Assembly (NCBI GenBank): GCA_011525805.1
Contig: WYBR01000038.1
Location: 1 to 55,454, forward strand
Direction of reading: 5' to 3'
Length of the DNA: 55,454 nucleotides
DNA from: Vicinamibacteraceae bacterium
GTDB taxonomy: Bacteria; Planctomycetota; Phycisphaerae; Phycisphaerales; UBA5793
Shown here: one piece after another, positions 25,600-35,149 of the stretch
Numbering within the stretch: position 1 is the stretch's first letter
Layout: each line of letters begins with the position of its first letter
Notes under the pieces: model-generated
Databases searched by the model: none
What the model saw: only the letters and a program-made list of their open reading frames with translations
Told to the model about the DNA's origin: nothing
Program-made: the position numbers and the translations under genes

Positions 25600-26016
25600 A
25601 TGAAGACCCTCGCCATTGTCATTCGCGACGACGGCTACGACCGGATGCTCACGCCGTTGACCTTCGCTTATGTGCAGGCGAAGCGCGGGGTACGCGTGGA
25701 GATCCTCTTCGTCCTCTGGGCGGTCAAGGCGCTCACGGAAACAGGGCTTGCGGCGCTGCGGATCGAAGGGCGGCACGCCGAGGAGGAGCAGTGGCTGCGC
25801 GAGCGCCTCGCGGCCGAAGGCGATCCCGTCGAGATTCATGACTTCCTGCGCGCCCTGCACACGACGGGCAACGTCGGGCTGTACGCCTGCCGTCTCGCGG
25901 CGGCGACCTTCGGCGTGACCGACTCGAACCTGATCCCCGAAGCGGATGGCATCGTCGATCCGGCCTGGTTCCTCAACGAGTGCGCCGCCAGTGCAGATCA
26001 CTGCCAGTACTTCTGA
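25600..26016 (+). CDS. DsrE/DsrF-like small protein
   Basis: 138 residues. The fold pattern [20 protein letters not shown], then [15 protein letters not shown], resembles DsrE-family sulfur-carrier proteins. Cys97 in [15 protein letters not shown] sits where the reactive Cys of the family is found, and two further Cys lie in the tail ([13 protein letters not shown]). Such proteins carry persulfides or form peroxiredoxin-like complexes. The neighbour mddA supports a thiol/sulfur context, by inference. AAGGAG precedes the ATG at 25600. Confidence 0.75.
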   Translation: MKTLAIVIRDDGYDRMLTPLTFAYVQAKRGVRVEILFVLWAVKALTETGLAALRIEGRHAEEEQWLRERLAAEGDPVEIHDFLRALHTTGNVGLYACRLAAATFGVTDSNLIPEADGIVDPAWFLNECAASADHCQYF

Positions 26017-26025
26017 TCGAGCGCC

Positions 26026-27633
26026 TCACGCCCAGCCGCGCGCCGTGAGCACGAGGTGGGCGTCGATGCCCGGCTTGCTTGTCTGCTTCACCGGCACGCG
26101 GAAGGCGACCAGGCCGTCGCCCGGCGTCGCGTCCGCCTCCGTCGTCGCGCGGTTGGGAGTGCGCGAGTCGTAGCCGAACTTGAGCCGCCATCCCCCCTTG
26201 ACGCTGTCATCGGGGATTGCCTCGAGGTTGATCTTGTCGCGGAAGAGGTAGCCGCCTTCGTAGTGGTCGTCGAACCAGAGTTTGTTGTCCACCTCGTACT
26301 GCGGAACGAGAATGGCGAGATCGACGGTGAAGCCCAAGCCCTGGCGGTTGGTGTTCACGCGCGCCTTGCGCGAGAGGAAGGTCGAAAAGAGGTGGGGGTG
26401 CCGCGGACCCGCGAGGCCGATCTGGTCGTGCCGCAGCAACTCGTCGAAGGAGCGGAACACCGCCGAGCCTTCCGCGACGGTGCGCCGGTGGAGGTCCCAC
26501 AGCGCTCCGCGCACACGGACGATGACTTCGAAGTGGTACGAAGCGCGGATGGGCCTGATCTTCTCGCCGCGCTTTTCCTTCTCCTTGTTCTCGAGGTAGA
26601 TGCGCTCGATCTTCGGCGGCAGGGAGATGGAGTGGACTTCGAGCAGGCCGTCCACTCGGGCATCGCCGAAGAGGAACCGGGCGACGTTCTGGAATCCCTC
26701 TTCGGAGTTGACGATGCCGTAGTGCCCGCTGTGGGCGCGGTGAACGAAGGCGCGCGGGCTGTGGCGGAGTTCCTGCTTTCCGTTGACGGTCCACGGCCCG
26801 GAGACGGTGGCGTTGGCGATGCGCACGAGGCCGTCGCTCATCGGCCCGACGGCGGCGCGCACGGCCCCGCCGCCGACCTCGTAGTCGCGCTGGTTCGTGC
26901 CCACGACGGTGAAAAAGCGGTCGGGATCGAACTTGCCGTTGAGCGTCGCGACGCTCTCATCATCCGGCCCCGGCGGCAGGCCCAGGTACTCGCGCATCCG
27001 TTTGCGATTGAAGTTGTCGGCGTTGTTGCGGGTGAAAAAGCCGGGGACGTTGCCGATGAGGCGCAGGTCGATGCCGTTGTGCGGCGTGCCGTAGGTGACG
27101 ACCTTGTCCACCGCGGCCCGCGCCTCCTTCAGCCGGGCGGCGTCGAGCACGTCATCACTCTGGAGCATGGCGCGGCAGACCAGCCCGCCCATCGAATGCG
27201 CGATGAGGTAGACGCGAAAGGCGCTGCGCGCCGCCGCGCCCTCGCCGCAGATGCGGTCGCGCAGGTTGAGGATCAGTTCCGCCAGGCCCCGCGCCTGCTG
27301 CTCGATCTCCTCGCGCACGCCCGTTCCCAAGTCCTTCGACGTGATGTCGTAGTAGCGGTAGATGACGATCGGCCGCTCGGGCACGGGTTTGTCGGGCGGC
27401 AGTTCGCGTCCGTCAGAGTAGACGTCGCTGTAGCCGTACTCCTTCATCAGCCGGACGAGAGGCGACTCGAAGAAGTGGCGGTTGATGTCGCCGGTCCACG
27501 CCTGGCGGACCTTTGTGGACCCGATGTTGAACCCGTTGTAGGGGTCGGCGGTCGTCTCCTCGACCTCGCTCTGGCCGCCGGCGTAGCCGCGAACGAAGAT
27601 GATGGGATGGCGGCGGTCCTTCTCTGCGGGCAT
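26026..27633 (-). CDS. Lipase/PGAP1-like alpha/beta hydrolase with long C-terminal domain
   Basis: 535 residues without signal peptide. The N-terminal half is an alpha/beta hydrolase: HPIIFVRGYAGG (oxyanion region), nucleophile Ser147 in LIAHSMGGL and VVTYGTPHNGID. The catalytic His is likely in the HSGHYGIVNSEE region near residue 310. Residues about 325-535 form a beta-rich domain of unknown kind. The substrate is unknown; esterase, lipase or acyltransferase are possible. The ATG at 27633 has GGAGG upstream; ATG 27648 lies in that ribosome site. It is last of three tightly packed genes (27633-29105). Confidence 0.78.
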   Translation of the reverse strand: MPAEKDRRHPIIFVRGYAGGQSEVEETTADPYNGFNIGSTKVRQAWTGDINRHFFESPLVRLMKEYGYSDVYSDGRELPPDKPVPERPIVIYRYYDITSKDLGTGVREEIEQQARGLAELILNLRDRICGEGAAARSAFRVYLIAHSMGGLVCRAMLQSDDVLDAARLKEARAAVDKVVTYGTPHNGIDLRLIGNVPGFFTRNNADNFNRKRMREYLGLPPGPDDESVATLNGKFDPDRFFTVVGTNQRDYEVGGGAVRAAVGPMSDGLVRIANATVSGPWTVNGKQELRHSPRAFVHRAHSGHYGIVNSEEGFQNVARFLFGDARVDGLLEVHSISLPPKIERIYLENKEKEKRGEKIRPIRASYHFEVIVRVRGALWDLHRRTVAEGSAVFRSFDELLRHDQIGLAGPRHPHLFSTFLSRKARVNTNRQGLGFTVDLAILVPQYEVDNKLWFDDHYEGGYLFRDKINLEAIPDDSVKGGWRLKFGYDSRTPNRATTEADATPGDGLVAFRVPVKQTSKPGIDAHLVLTARGWA

Positions 27634-27648
27634 GTCGCGATCCTCCAT

Positions 27649-28155
27649 TCAGGCCGGCCGTTCGATCTCGCTGCGGAAGTTCTGAAGCGTGGTGATGAGC
27701 CGCTCGGACTTCTTGACGAGTTCCGCCTCGGTCGCGGCCTCGAGCGAGGCGATCAGTTCGCGGACGGACTTGATGGTCTCGGTCAACGACTGCACCGCCT
27801 GGTCGGCGCGCTCGAAGCGCAGGCTCCGGGCGTCGGCCTGAAGGCCCGCGGATCGCTCGCGCAACTGCTTGGTGAAGCGGGCCAGTTCGGCGCTGCCGGC
27901 GGCGAGGCCTTCGAGCCGGTCCTCGATTCCGGCCTTGATCACCGCGGCCCGCGCCGACTCGGCGATGGCGTCCAGTTCGAGAATCTCATCGGTGTTGGGG
28001 ACCGAGCGAAGTTGAAACTCGGTGAGGCGCCGGTTCATCTTCAGCCGCGTCTGCACGTCGGCGTTGGCGGGGAGGGCCTCGGCCTCGCGCAGAAGCGACT
28101 CGAGTTTGGCGCGCCAGCCTTCGACGCCTTCAATGCCGTCCCATTCGGTGCTCAC
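27649..28155 (-). CDS. Uncharacterised helical protein of lipase operon
   Basis: 168 residues, soluble, with heptad-like repeats over most of its length (for example LERLEGLAAGSAELARFTKQ-type pattern, RADQAVQSLTETIKSVRELI), predicted coiled coil. No family recognised. The start overlaps the stop of the upstream lipoprotein gene by four bases (28152-28155) and the stop is adjacent to the next gene, which shows translational coupling. It could be a chaperone or tether for the hydrolase; this is only a guess from context. Confidence 0.7.
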   Translation of the reverse strand: MSTEWDGIEGVEGWRAKLESLLREAEALPANADVQTRLKMNRRLTEFQLRSVPNTDEILELDAIAESARAAVIKAGIEDRLEGLAAGSAELARFTKQLRERSAGLQADARSLRFERADQAVQSLTETIKSVRELIASLEAATEAELVKKSERLITTLQNFRSEIERPA

Positions 28156-29105
28156 AGGTCACGCATCCTTTCCACGAGGTTTCTGATCTCGACGACGGCG
28201 TTCATGGCGGCGACGATGTTGAGCGACCGCCCCGAGGCGACGGCGGCGCGCAAGTGCGCGTGGGCCGACGGCCAGGTCTCAACCGAGGACGCCGCGGCGG
28301 CGATCACCTCTCGGATCGACCGGGCGCGCTGCTCCACGGCGCGCAACTCCTCCTGATACACCGCGTGCCGTCCGTCGGTGGCGGCGAGGAGGTCATCCAG
28401 TTCACGCAGCCGCGCCTGGCTCGCCGGCTCGAGGGCGGCGGCGCCAAGTCCGAAAACCTCCCGCCGCGCCGCTTCGATCGCCGCGCGGTACGCCTGCTCA
28501 TCGCCCCAGCGCAGTTGCAGGCGTGATCTCGCATCGGCTTCGAGCAGTTGGACGATCTCATCGGTGGTGCGCAGGTCCGCGGCGATGCGGCCGCAGATGA
28601 ACTCGACGGCTCGCTGCGCCGGCTCCATCGCCTCCTCGAGCGAGTTCGCCGCCCGGATGCGATTGACCTGCTCGAGCACGATGCCCGCGGCCTCGGTGGT
28701 GACCGCGACGATTCCGGCGGGCGGCAGGGCGATTCCGACGGCGCCGGCCAGGCCCGAGATGCCGTCGGCCAGAGCCGCGATGCGCTGCCGCGTCTCGCCG
28801 GCGGCCTCGACGACGGATTGAACCGCCGCCGCGTACTCCGCAAGACCCTTGAGCGCTGCAGTCCGGTGCCCCCAGGACTCGGCGAACGCGGAGGCCAGTT
28901 CGCCTTCCTCCTCGTAGCGGCGCAATTCCGCTTCGACGGCGCCGCCGGCCGAGTTGACCGCCCCGTGAACCGACCATGCCGACTCGACCAGCCCGCTTGC
29001 GTCCGGCTGCGAGCCGCAACCGCACAGCGTCGCGAGGGCGAGCACACCCAGCAGCCAACCCCAAACCCGGCCTCGATGCCCAGGGGCGCGCAGCACATGT
29101 TCCAT
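28152..29105 (-). CDS. Helical lipoprotein, first gene of lipase operon
   Basis: 317 residues. A short basic N-terminus and hydrophobic helix end in the lipobox TLCGC, giving a lipidated Cys near residue 30. The mature part is long, Ala/Glu-rich and helical, with a hydrophobic Gly/Ala segment around ISGLAGAVGIALPPAGIVAV that could insert into a membrane. No family recognised. The ATG at 29105 has AGGAG six bases upstream; ATG 29111 touches the ribosome site. It is coupled to the next gene by an ATGA overlap. Confidence 0.7.
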   Translation of the reverse strand: MEHVLRAPGHRGRVWGWLLGVLALATLCGCGSQPDASGLVESAWSVHGAVNSAGGAVEAELRRYEEEGELASAFAESWGHRTAALKGLAEYAAAVQSVVEAAGETRQRIAALADGISGLAGAVGIALPPAGIVAVTTEAAGIVLEQVNRIRAANSLEEAMEPAQRAVEFICGRIAADLRTTDEIVQLLEADARSRLQLRWGDEQAYRAAIEAARREVFGLGAAALEPASQARLRELDDLLAATDGRHAVYQEELRAVEQRARSIREVIAAAASSVETWPSAHAHLRAAVASGRSLNIVAAMNAVVEIRNLVERMRDL

Positions 29106-29159
29106 GATCATCTCCTGAAATGATCAGTTCACAAGGTCAGTCGACCGCGAGTCGGCGCA

Positions 29160-29744
29160 TCAGCCTCCCAGGGGGAGCACGATTCCCTCGGGCCAGAGCC
29201 AGCCGAACGTGCCCGCGGTCAGGAGCGCGTAAAGGACGCCGTCGAGGAAGAACTTGCCGGTGATGCCCCACGACTGGCCCTTCCAGATCGACTCTTGGAA
29301 GTAGCCGACGCAGAATCCGAGCACGGCCGCGGCGCCGGTGACTCGAAAGACGTGCAGGTATTCGTTGCTGGCGCCGAGACTGTACCACCCAACGTAGGCC
29401 ACGAGGCAGCCGACGATGAGGCAGTAGACGAACCACCCGACGAGGCTGGCGCCAAGATTGAACCCTCCGCCGGGAAGGACGGTCAGGTAGCCCACCGGGC
29501 CGCGCTTCATCTTCTCCTGCATCTCCGGCGAGCACATCGCCGACATCGACTCGGCGCAGGGGAACATGTAGGCGCCGGGTTCGAGGCCGTTGGAGCGCAT
29601 CGCGTCAACAACCGCGTCCTCGCACTTCATCTTGCGCATGTCGCTCTTGTGCCAGGGCGTGGCCATGTGAATGATCGAACTGGCGATGAAGACGAAGACG
29701 GCGGAGAGCAGGATCGGGAGCCACAGTTCACCGAGAAACTCCAT
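29160..29744 (-). CDS. Conserved membrane protein, four helices
   Basis: 194 residues. An N-terminal helix (about 7-27) is followed by HMATPWHKSDMRKMKCEDAV, a soluble loop, and then helices near 97-118, 130-147 and 165-185. The arrangement of one helix, a cytoplasmic or periplasmic loop containing Cys residues, and a three-helix C-terminus is typical of planctomycete membrane proteins of unknown role. AAGGAG lies upstream of the ATG at 29744. It precedes the lipoprotein operon by 54 bases on the same strand and may be part of it. Confidence 0.7.
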   Translation of the reverse strand: MEFLGELWLPILLSAVFVFIASSIIHMATPWHKSDMRKMKCEDAVVDAMRSNGLEPGAYMFPCAESMSAMCSPEMQEKMKRGPVGYLTVLPGGGFNLGASLVGWFVYCLIVGCLVAYVGWYSLGASNEYLHVFRVTGAAAVLGFCVGYFQESIWKGQSWGITGKFFLDGVLYALLTAGTFGWLWPEGIVLPLGG

Positions 29745-29947
29745 GACAGACTCCTTCCGTGAGGTTGGTTCGGCGCGGCGCACTCGCGCCTGGGGCGAGT
29801 GGGACGGCGCCGCGCCGTTGGTGTGGCGCATTCTACCGGCCCGGCGGCGCGCGGTGTTGCACCAGGCCGCCGCGGAATCGCACGATCGTCGAACTCGGCG
29901 CGCGCCGCGGTGCGCGCCCGCCGCGCCGGCCCCTGTGGCGGGGCGCC

Positions 29948-29971
29948 GCCAAGTCTCTGGAACGACTTGGC
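29948..29971. repeat. Perfect hairpin in divergent intergenic region
   Basis: GCCAAGTC at 29948-29955 pairs perfectly with GACTTGGC at 29964-29971 around an 8-base loop. The intergenic stretch 29745-30148 is extremely GC-rich (runs of GCGCGCC) and contains no recognisable gene. The hairpin could be an operator between the divergent membrane-protein and EEP genes, or a dispersed palindrome. Confidence 0.45.
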
Positions 29972-30148
29972 TTAGCGCATGCGGCGGCCGTCCGCGCGCC
30001 CCGGCCACGCCCCGTCGCGGCGGAAGCGCGCGCCGGCGCACTTTTTCAAGCCGCAAGTCGAAACCTTACGTTTCGCGACCCTGCGCCACGGCGCCGCGCG
30101 TAGCATGGCCCCGGCGGCGCCTCGGCCGCCCGCTTCCTGGAGATCCCC

Positions 30149-31513
30149 ATGCCCCTCTACGCCTCCCTGAAGGTCCGAGACGAGGATGATGCGCCGACCC
30201 GGTCCCGCAAGGAACGCACCGCCGCGAAACTCCTCGCGCTGCGCGCGGCGCTCGCCGCTCACTTCGCGGCATCGGGTTCGGTCGGGAATCGACTGCGGTC
30301 CGTCCGCATCGGCACGTGGAATCTGCGAGAGTTCGGCAACGGGAAGTACGGCGGCCGGGATGAAGAGTGCCTCTTCTACATCGCCGAGATCATCTCCCAC
30401 TTCGACATCGTTGCGCTGCAGGAAATTCGCGGCGACCTCGCTGAGTTCTCGCGGCTCATGCGACTTCTCGGCCCGGAGTGGGAGTTCCTCGCCACTGACG
30501 TGACCGACGGCGGGCCGGGCAACGGCGAGCGCATGGTCTACGCCTACTGCCGGTCGCGCGCGTGGTTCCGCAACATCGCCGGCGAACTCACGCTCGCCGA
30601 GGACGGCAAGATCCGCGCCGCATTCGGCGAGCGCATCAAACTTGACCCCGCGGTGGAGGTCGTCCTTCCGCCGGGAGTCGATCTCAGCGGCGTGTATCCG
30701 GCGCGCCTGCGAGCCGCGAGCGGCGGCAAGGTGCTCGACCGCGACGTCGAAATCCCGTTGCCGCCCGGCTCGACGCTGCGCCTGCCCGGCGGCTGCATGC
30801 TCGTCGTCACCAAGAACTCGCCGGTGACCAGCCCCGGCGCCGGCCAGGCGCAGATCGACCTGCCCGCGCCGATCGCAGGCGAGCAGCGGCTGCGCCTGCG
30901 CTGGCCCAATGATTCGTTCGACGATTCGCTGCGGCAGTTCGCGCGCACGCCGTATCTCATCTCCTTCCAGGCGGGCTGGCTCAAACTCAACCTCTGCACC
31001 GTACACATCTACTACGGCGAGGAGGATGATCCGGCGAAACTGGAGCAGCGCCGCCGCGAGATCGAACTCCTCACCGCCGCGCTGGCGAAGAAGGCCGAGG
31101 GCGAACTGAAGTACGATCGCAGCGCCTTCCTCGGCGTGCTGGGCGACTTCAACATCATCGGCGCCGGCCACCCCACGATGGCGGCGCTTGAGAGCAGCGG
31201 CTTTGTCATCCCCGAAGCGCTCAAGTCGATCCCCGGCTCCAACGTCGCCAAGGACAAGGCGTATGACCAGATCGCCTTCTGGAAGCCGGCGCAGAACCGC
31301 GGCTACGCGCGTCTCGACGTCGTCGGCGCCGGCGTCTTCGACTATTTCGAGCACGTCTTCACAGAGGCCGATGAGCCGATCTATCGCCCGCAGATGAAGC
31401 CGAACTGGAGTTTCAAGACCTGGCGGACCTACAAGATGTCCGACCACCTCCCGATGTGGATCGAGTTGCGCAGCGACTTCGGGAAGGAGTTTCTGGAGGC
31501 GATTGAGCCGTAG
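30149..31513 (+). CDS. Endonuclease/exonuclease/phosphatase-family protein with insertion
   Basis: 454 residues of the EEP fold, whose members cut DNA, RNA, phosphoinositides or sphingolipids. Motifs: GTWNLREFG near 55, VALQEIRG near 90, LGDFNIIG near 331 and SDHLPMW at about 431, so the metal and catalytic Asn/Glu/Asp/His set is intact. Between about residues 150 and 250 there is a beta-rich insert of about 100 residues. No signal peptide. GGAG lies six bases before the ATG at 30149. It converges with glpK. Confidence 0.85.
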   Translation: MPLYASLKVRDEDDAPTRSRKERTAAKLLALRAALAAHFAASGSVGNRLRSVRIGTWNLREFGNGKYGGRDEECLFYIAEIISHFDIVALQEIRGDLAEFSRLMRLLGPEWEFLATDVTDGGPGNGERMVYAYCRSRAWFRNIAGELTLAEDGKIRAAFGERIKLDPAVEVVLPPGVDLSGVYPARLRAASGGKVLDRDVEIPLPPGSTLRLPGGCMLVVTKNSPVTSPGAGQAQIDLPAPIAGEQRLRLRWPNDSFDDSLRQFARTPYLISFQAGWLKLNLCTVHIYYGEEDDPAKLEQRRREIELLTAALAKKAEGELKYDRSAFLGVLGDFNIIGAGHPTMAALESSGFVIPEALKSIPGSNVAKDKAYDQIAFWKPAQNRGYARLDVVGAGVFDYFEHVFTEADEPIYRPQMKPNWSFKTWRTYKMSDHLPMWIELRSDFGKEFLEAIEP

Positions 31514-31549
31514 GCTCGGGCGGCTGCGAGTCCTTTCCTGCGTCGCCCT

Positions 31550-33040
31550 TCACCGCTCCGCCCATCCACGGGCCCGGTCCACGGCCTCGCGCCATCGCTC
31601 TCGCCTTGCTCGCGCCTCGCCGGCGCTGGACCTCGGCTCGAACGTTCGATCCACCTGCCAGTGCTGCTCCAGCGCCTCAATAGACGGCCAGTACCCTGTC
31701 GCCAGCCCCGCCATACACGCGGCGCCGAAGGCCGTCGTTTCAAGCAGTTTCGGCCGCACGACGGGCGTCTGGAGGATGTCCGCCTGGATCTGCATGAGCA
31801 GGTCATCGCAGGCCGCGCCTCCATCGACGCGCAACTCCCGCAGCGACTCGCCCGCATCGGCCTGCATCGCCTCGACGACGTCGGCGACCTGAAAGGCGAT
31901 GCCTTCGAGCGCCGCCCGCGCGATGTGGGCCTTGGTCGTGCCGCGCGTCAGGCCGATGATGAGTCCGCGCGCGTGCTGGTCCCAGTGCGGCGCGCCGAGA
32001 CCCGTCAGCGCCGGCACCAGCACGACGCCGCCGCTGTCGGCCACGCTGGCCGCGAGCGACTCGACCTGCTCGGACCGGTCGATCAGCCCGAGTCCATCGC
32101 GCAGCCACTGCACGATCGCCCCGCCGGCGAAGACGCTGCCTTCAAGGGCATAGGTCGTGACCCCGCCGCGCCTCCAGGCGATGGTGGTGAGGAGGCGATT
32201 GGCCGACTCTCGCGGTTCATCGCCCGTGTTGAGCAGAAGGAAGCAGCCGGTGCCGTAGGTGTTCTTCGCCAGGCCCGGCGACACGCACAGTTGCCCCATC
32301 ATTGCCGCCTGCTGATCGCCGATGACCCCGGCCAGCGGGTTGCCCGCGATGGCCGCGGGAGCGGCCACCTCCCCATACACGAGGCTGCTGTCGCACACCT
32401 GCGGCAGCATGGAGCGCGGCACGCCGAACAACTCACACAACTCATCATCCCATTGCCCGGTGTGGATGTTGAAGAGCATGGTGCGCGCGGCGTTGCCGGC
32501 GTCGGTGATGTGCAGCCGGCCGCTCGTGAGGCGCCAGGCGAGCCAGGAGTCGATCGTGCCGAAGGCGAGTTGGCCCTGCTCGGCGCGCTGTCGGGCGCCC
32601 TCGACGTGCTCGAGCATCCACGCGACTTTGGTCGCGGAGAAGTAGGCGTCGATTTCGAGGCCGGTCTTGCTGCGGATCATCGGTCCTGCGCCGGCGGCGC
32701 GGAGTTCATCGCACCGCGCCGCCGTGCGCCGATCCTGCCAGACGATGGCGCTACTGATCGGCCGACCGGTGCGGCGGTCCCACACGACCGTCGTCTCGCG
32801 CTGGTTGGTCAGGCCGACGGCCGCGATGTCCTGCCGCGCCAGGTGCGCGCGCTCAAGGGCCTCGGTGATGACTCCCGCCTGTGTCGACCAGATCTCTTCG
32901 GCGTCATGCTCGACCCACGCCGGCCGGGGAAAGTGCTGGCAGAACTCCTTCTGCGCCGCGGACACGACGCGCCCGGCCTCGTCAAAGACGATGGCCCGGC
33001 AACTGGTCGTCCCCTGATCGATCGCGAGGATGAAGGTCAT
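31550..33040 (-). CDS. glpK: Glycerol kinase
   Basis: ATP-dependent phosphorylation of glycerol to sn-glycerol 3-phosphate. 496 residues, full length. Motifs include [16 protein letters not shown] at the start, [11 protein letters not shown], the FGGY-kinase segments [13 protein letters not shown] and [11 protein letters not shown], and [16 protein letters not shown]. No glycerol facilitator or glpD is nearby. A SpoIIE-type phosphatase gene ends 57 bases upstream on the same strand and could be cotranscribed. Confidence 0.96.
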   Translation of the reverse strand: MTFILAIDQGTTSCRAIVFDEAGRVVSAAQKEFCQHFPRPAWVEHDAEEIWSTQAGVITEALERAHLARQDIAAVGLTNQRETTVVWDRRTGRPISSAIVWQDRRTAARCDELRAAGAGPMIRSKTGLEIDAYFSATKVAWMLEHVEGARQRAEQGQLAFGTIDSWLAWRLTSGRLHITDAGNAARTMLFNIHTGQWDDELCELFGVPRSMLPQVCDSSLVYGEVAAPAAIAGNPLAGVIGDQQAAMMGQLCVSPGLAKNTYGTGCFLLLNTGDEPRESANRLLTTIAWRRGGVTTYALEGSVFAGGAIVQWLRDGLGLIDRSEQVESLAASVADSGGVVLVPALTGLGAPHWDQHARGLIIGLTRGTTKAHIARAALEGIAFQVADVVEAMQADAGESLRELRVDGGAACDDLLMQIQADILQTPVVRPKLLETTAFGAACMAGLATGYWPSIEALEQHWQVDRTFEPRSSAGEARARRERWREAVDRARGWAER

Positions 33041-33097
33041 GCGGCCTCCCGGGGCGGATCGGCAAACCGTATCCGCGCTGGACCAGCCCGTCTTCGC

Positions 33098-35149
33098 TCA
33101 GCCCGTGCGCCGGATGACGATGATCGTGCGATCGTCGTCGGCCCGTTTGCTGTGGGTGAAGGCGTCGACGGCCTCGCGCACGGCCGCGATGATCGCCGCC
33201 GCACTCGCGCCGGCGTGTGAGGCGATGGTGCGCTCGACGCGTGCGGGTCCGAACTGCTCGCCCGCCGCGTCGCGCGCCTCGTAGAAGCCGTCGGAGATTA
33301 CGATGAACAGATCGCCGCGCTCAAGTGCGACGGGTGCGGCAACGTTCACGGCCATGTCATCGACGACGCCGAAGGGAGGCGCATCCGCTGAGCGCCTCTC
33401 GAACGCGCCCAGGGCGGCGCGGTAGATCAGGATAGGTCCCTGCCCGGCGGAGAAGGACGCGATCGTGCCCGCGCGCGCATCCACCTCGCCGAGCCAGGCA
33501 GTGATGAAGCGGTTGTCGGGCAGGTCGGCGAGGAGTTGCTCGTTGAGGTGGCGGGCGACGTCGGCGAGGTCGGCCCCGAGGCGCACCGCCATGCGCAGCA
33601 TGGCGCGGATCTGCGTCGCGGCGAGCGCGGGACCGATGCCGTGACCCGTCGCGTCCGCAAGCAGCAGCACCGCCCGCGCCGCGCCCTCGCCCTCGACGGC
33701 GATCACGTCAAACGTGTCTCCGCCCGTCTCCTCCGCCGGCTCGTTCCAGGCCGCGAGGTCAAAGCCGTCGAGCGCCGGCAGCGTGCGCGGCAGGGTGCTC
33801 TGCTGAATCTGCCGCGCGATCTGCAGGTCGCGCTCCAGGCGCATCAGGCTCCGCAGGCTTTCGCGCATCCGTTCGTGCGCCGCCGCCAGCCGCTGCACTT
33901 CAGAAATGTCCGTAGCGATGGGTTGAGGCGGCGAGAGGTCGCCGCGACCGATCCGATCGGACTGCGCCACGAGTTGTTCGACGGGCCGGCTGAGCGTGCG
34001 CCCGAGCACGATCGCCCGCCACACGCCCACGAGCAGCAGCGCCGCCAGAATGCCGGCGAAGGTCAGCCGCTGCGCGGCGATGTCGCCGAGCAACTCCGCC
34101 TCCGGCACCACGACCGCGATGCGCAGGCGCCGGTCGGGCGCGAGCGAGAATTCCCGCGCCTCGCCCCACCACGCCTCGTCGAGGCTCTGGAAGCGCACGG
34201 TGAGCCCCTCCGGACTGCGGTTCTCCTGAATGGCTTTGACCACCGCGTCGCCAAAGGCCCTGGTCGCGTCGCGCGCGAGGTCGAGGCCGATCTCGTGCGG
34301 CTCCCGGAGGTACGCCGCCCGCCGCACCTCCGGATCGGCGAAACGCGCATCGCCGGGCAGGCCCACCACGAGGTCGTCGGTCGTCATCACCACGATCTTG
34401 CCGCGCTGGCCGACGCGCAGCGAGCGAGTGAACTCGGAGATGTCCGCCAGCAGGATGTCAAAGCCGACGACCTGCGCCCGGCCGGCGGGGTCGCGCATCG
34501 CGATCGAGGCGGTGATGCCCGGGTCGTGGGTCGTGAAGAAGGTGTAGGGTTCGGTCCAGTAGAGGGCGGCGCCGCGACCGGTCCCTTCACTGCGCCTGAG
34601 GTTCTCCATCGCGCCGTTGAACCAGGGGCGAACGAGCGGGTCATAGTCGAGTCGCGACTCGGGCGGCGCGTTCCAGTCGCTCCACGTGCGCCGCCGCTCG
34701 AATCCGCCGTCTTCGCGCGGCCGGGTCTGCCACACCTCAAAGCCGCGCGCCGTGTGCAGCAGCATGAACTCGCGCCCTGTCTCATCCGCGACGAGCAGCG
34801 ACGAGATGCGCGGCAACTGGCGGACCACCGCGATGAACCGCTCGACGAGGCGCTCGCGCACCGCGGCTTCGGCCGCTTCCGCGCCCACCACGTCTGACGG
34901 CGCCATGAGCGAGAGCGCCCCGCTCTCGCCCCATCCACGAGCCACCTGAAGCGACAGCCCGACCGGGTCGAAGAACGAATCAAGTTCGCGCTCCGTCGTC
35001 TCGAGCGTCTGGCGGATAATGCTGGCGGAATGGGTGCGAATGGCCCGCCGGCTGGCGACCCAGAAGACCAGCAGCGCCGCCCCGCCCATGAGCAGCGCCA
35101 GCAGAACGAGGTCGCGCAAAAACCGAAAGCGAATCGAAACGGGACGCAA
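33098..35149 (-). CDS. Membrane sensor with HAMP and SpoIIE-type PP2C phosphatase domain
   Basis: About 683 residues from the TTG start. A first membrane helix (LVLLALLMGGAALLVFWV) is followed by a large periplasmic sensing region of Cache type (including SLLVADETGREF and LDYDPLVRPWFNGAM), a second helix (GILAALLLVGVWRAIVLG), a HAMP segment and a SpoIIE/PP2C Ser/Thr phosphatase domain (ETGGDTFDV, LLADATGHGIGPALAA, FSAGQGPILI, ISDGFYEARDA). It probably regulates an anti-sigma-antagonist partner elsewhere. The start is uncertain: TTG at 35149 has GAGGAG upstream and lies just before the first helix, while an ATG at 35260 would overlap the divergent gene. Confidence 0.85.
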   Translation of the reverse strand: MRPVSIRFRFLRDLVLLALLMGGAALLVFWVASRRAIRTHSASIIRQTLETTERELDSFFDPVGLSLQVARGWGESGALSLMAPSDVVGAEAAEAAVRERLVERFIAVVRQLPRISSLLVADETGREFMLLHTARGFEVWQTRPREDGGFERRRTWSDWNAPPESRLDYDPLVRPWFNGAMENLRRSEGTGRGAALYWTEPYTFFTTHDPGITASIAMRDPAGRAQVVGFDILLADISEFTRSLRVGQRGKIVVMTTDDLVVGLPGDARFADPEVRRAAYLREPHEIGLDLARDATRAFGDAVVKAIQENRSPEGLTVRFQSLDEAWWGEAREFSLAPDRRLRIAVVVPEAELLGDIAAQRLTFAGILAALLLVGVWRAIVLGRTLSRPVEQLVAQSDRIGRGDLSPPQPIATDISEVQRLAAAHERMRESLRSLMRLERDLQIARQIQQSTLPRTLPALDGFDLAAWNEPAEETGGDTFDVIAVEGEGAARAVLLLADATGHGIGPALAATQIRAMLRMAVRLGADLADVARHLNEQLLADLPDNRFITAWLGEVDARAGTIASFSAGQGPILIYRAALGAFERRSADAPPFGVVDDMAVNVAAPVALERGDLFIVISDGFYEARDAAGEQFGPARVERTIASHAGASAAAIIAAVREAVDAFTHSKRADDDRTIIVIRRTG

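Noticed and set aside
26056-28356. 766-residue plus-strand ORF
   Set aside because: Antisense across the lipase and coiled-coil genes; no family motif.
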